The notes below the pieces were generated by a model, which was not told where the DNA came from, ran no database searches, and saw only the letters and a program-made list of their open reading frames with translations. Shown in pieces: positions 7,185 through 7,663 of a DNA stretch of 7,663 nt. The DNA is from Mariniphaga sp. GTDB taxonomy: Bacteria > Bacteroidota > Bacteroidia > Bacteroidales > Prolixibacteraceae. The DNA is taken from assembly GCA_013203525.1 (NCBI GenBank), contig JABMQB010000592.1:1-7663 (forward strand). The letters run 5' to 3'. Numbering within the stretch: the stretch's first letter is position 1; every line of letters begins with the position of its first letter. The position numbers and the translations under genes are program-made.

Positions 7185-7663
7185 TTATTCCTGAACAAAA
7201 GTAACATCGAAAGTTCCACTATAATTGCCCGGTGGATTTGCCAGTGGGTTACCTACAGTTAATGTCCCGCCTATACTTACTTGGGTTGCAATTGGAAATA
7301 TTGTTGTTAATATGAACGGACTGGAAGGACTGGAATCCCCAATTGTAAGAATCATAGAGCCACCATTACTACCTGTAAGTGTTGTATTAGAACCATTAAG
7401 TATCGAAATAATTGTTCCGGGATTTCCTACCACGTCGTAAAGTGCTGTGGAAAAAGAAAAACCCAGATTTAGCAATATAATATCACCCGTTGAAGAGCGT
7501 GATCCATTTGGATAAATAATGACGGACCCTCCGGTATTCCCTTGGCTAAATGCTCCAAAACTTAGGTTCTGCGACAAGTTTACAGTTACAGTTATTGGGC
7601 GGGGAGGTTTTTCCTGTCCATTAACAAATACCAAGCCATTGATGCGTAAACAAACCTTTTTAA
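7185..7663 (-). CDS. DUF4402 fimbrial-subunit-like secreted protein, 5' end outside window
   Basis: The frame is open to the right edge (159 codons), so the true start lies outside or very near the edge; the in-frame TTG at 7634 is unlikely to be the start because it would cut the export signal. The visible N-terminus (GLVFVNGQEKPPRP) looks like the end of a signal peptide, with the mature protein beginning near the Q or E. What follows is the DUF4402 pattern: LSFGAF, then GGSVIIYPNGSRSSTGD, a central LTGSNGGSMIL stretch, SIGGTLTVG, and the closing NYSGTFDVTFVQE. The protein is about 140 residues when mature, glycine- and serine/threonine-rich, cysteine-poor and all-beta in character. DUF4402 proteins have no proven general function but resemble fimbrial subunits. 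The next gene, 33 bp downstream, is the usher-like barrel, which makes this its likely exported substrate. No Shine-Dalgarno sequence or terminator is seen in the short gap, consistent with co-transcription. Confidence 0.85.
   Translation of the reverse strand, partial: KKVCLRINGLVFVNGQEKPPRPITVTVNLSQNLSFGAFSQGNTGGSVIIYPNGSRSSTGDIILLNLGFSFSTALYDVVGNPGTIISILNGSNTTLTGSNGGSMILTIGDSSPSSPFILTTIFPIATQVSIGGTLTVGNPLANPPGNYSGTFDVTFVQE

Noticed and set aside
7196..7203. Minus-strand TACTTTTG matches the Bacteroidota -7 consensus just upstream of the usher gene.
   Set aside because: It lies inside the end of the DUF4402 coding region, no -33 TTTG is found at proper distance, and the 33-bp gap favours co-transcription.
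7225..7440. Plus-strand ORF of 71 codons opposite the DUF4402 gene.
   Set aside because: It is an antisense shadow of the glycine- and proline-rich subunit gene.

Overview
The window looks like chromosomal DNA from a member of the Bacteroidota. The reasons are AT-rich spacers, no convincing Shine-Dalgarno sequences before the starts, signal peptides ending in the FSQ or FAQ style common in that phylum, and gene families frequent there: a large secreted BNR/Asp-box protein, a DUF4402 protein, and an outer-membrane protein carrying SPOR domains. This is a family-level inference; no rRNA or other marker is present to fix the genus.

Layout: (1) Positions 1-2054, minus strand, hold the first 684 codons of a secreted sortilin/VPS10-like beta-propeller protein whose 3' end lies outside the window. 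(2) Positions 2055-2306 are an AT-rich spacer between divergent genes. (3) Positions 2307-3017, plus strand, encode a short QueG-like protein with two [4Fe-4S] clusters; a GC-rich hairpin straddles its stop codon. (4) Positions 3018-3518 contain no gene but hold two perfect inverted repeats and an A11 run, between two convergent genes. (5) Positions 3519-7151, minus strand, encode a 1210-residue outer-membrane usher-like beta-barrel protein ending in three tandem SPOR units of exactly 117 residues each. (6) Positions 7185-7663, minus strand, encode the bulk of a DUF4402 fimbrial-subunit-like protein, cut at its 5' end by the window edge and lying 33 bp upstream of the usher gene.

The most interesting part is the pair in (5) and (6). 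The DUF4402 protein is a small secreted beta-sandwich resembling a pilin or surface subunit. The next gene has the order expected of a chaperone-usher assembly platform: N-terminal domain, barrel interrupted by a plug-like domain, then C-terminal periplasmic beta domains. It also has a triple SPOR tail, which would sit in the periplasm and could anchor the platform to peptidoglycan. I infer a variant chaperone-usher-like surface-fibre or secretion system; a PapD-like chaperone would be expected just beyond position 7663. The QueG-like gene and the propeller gene appear unrelated to it.
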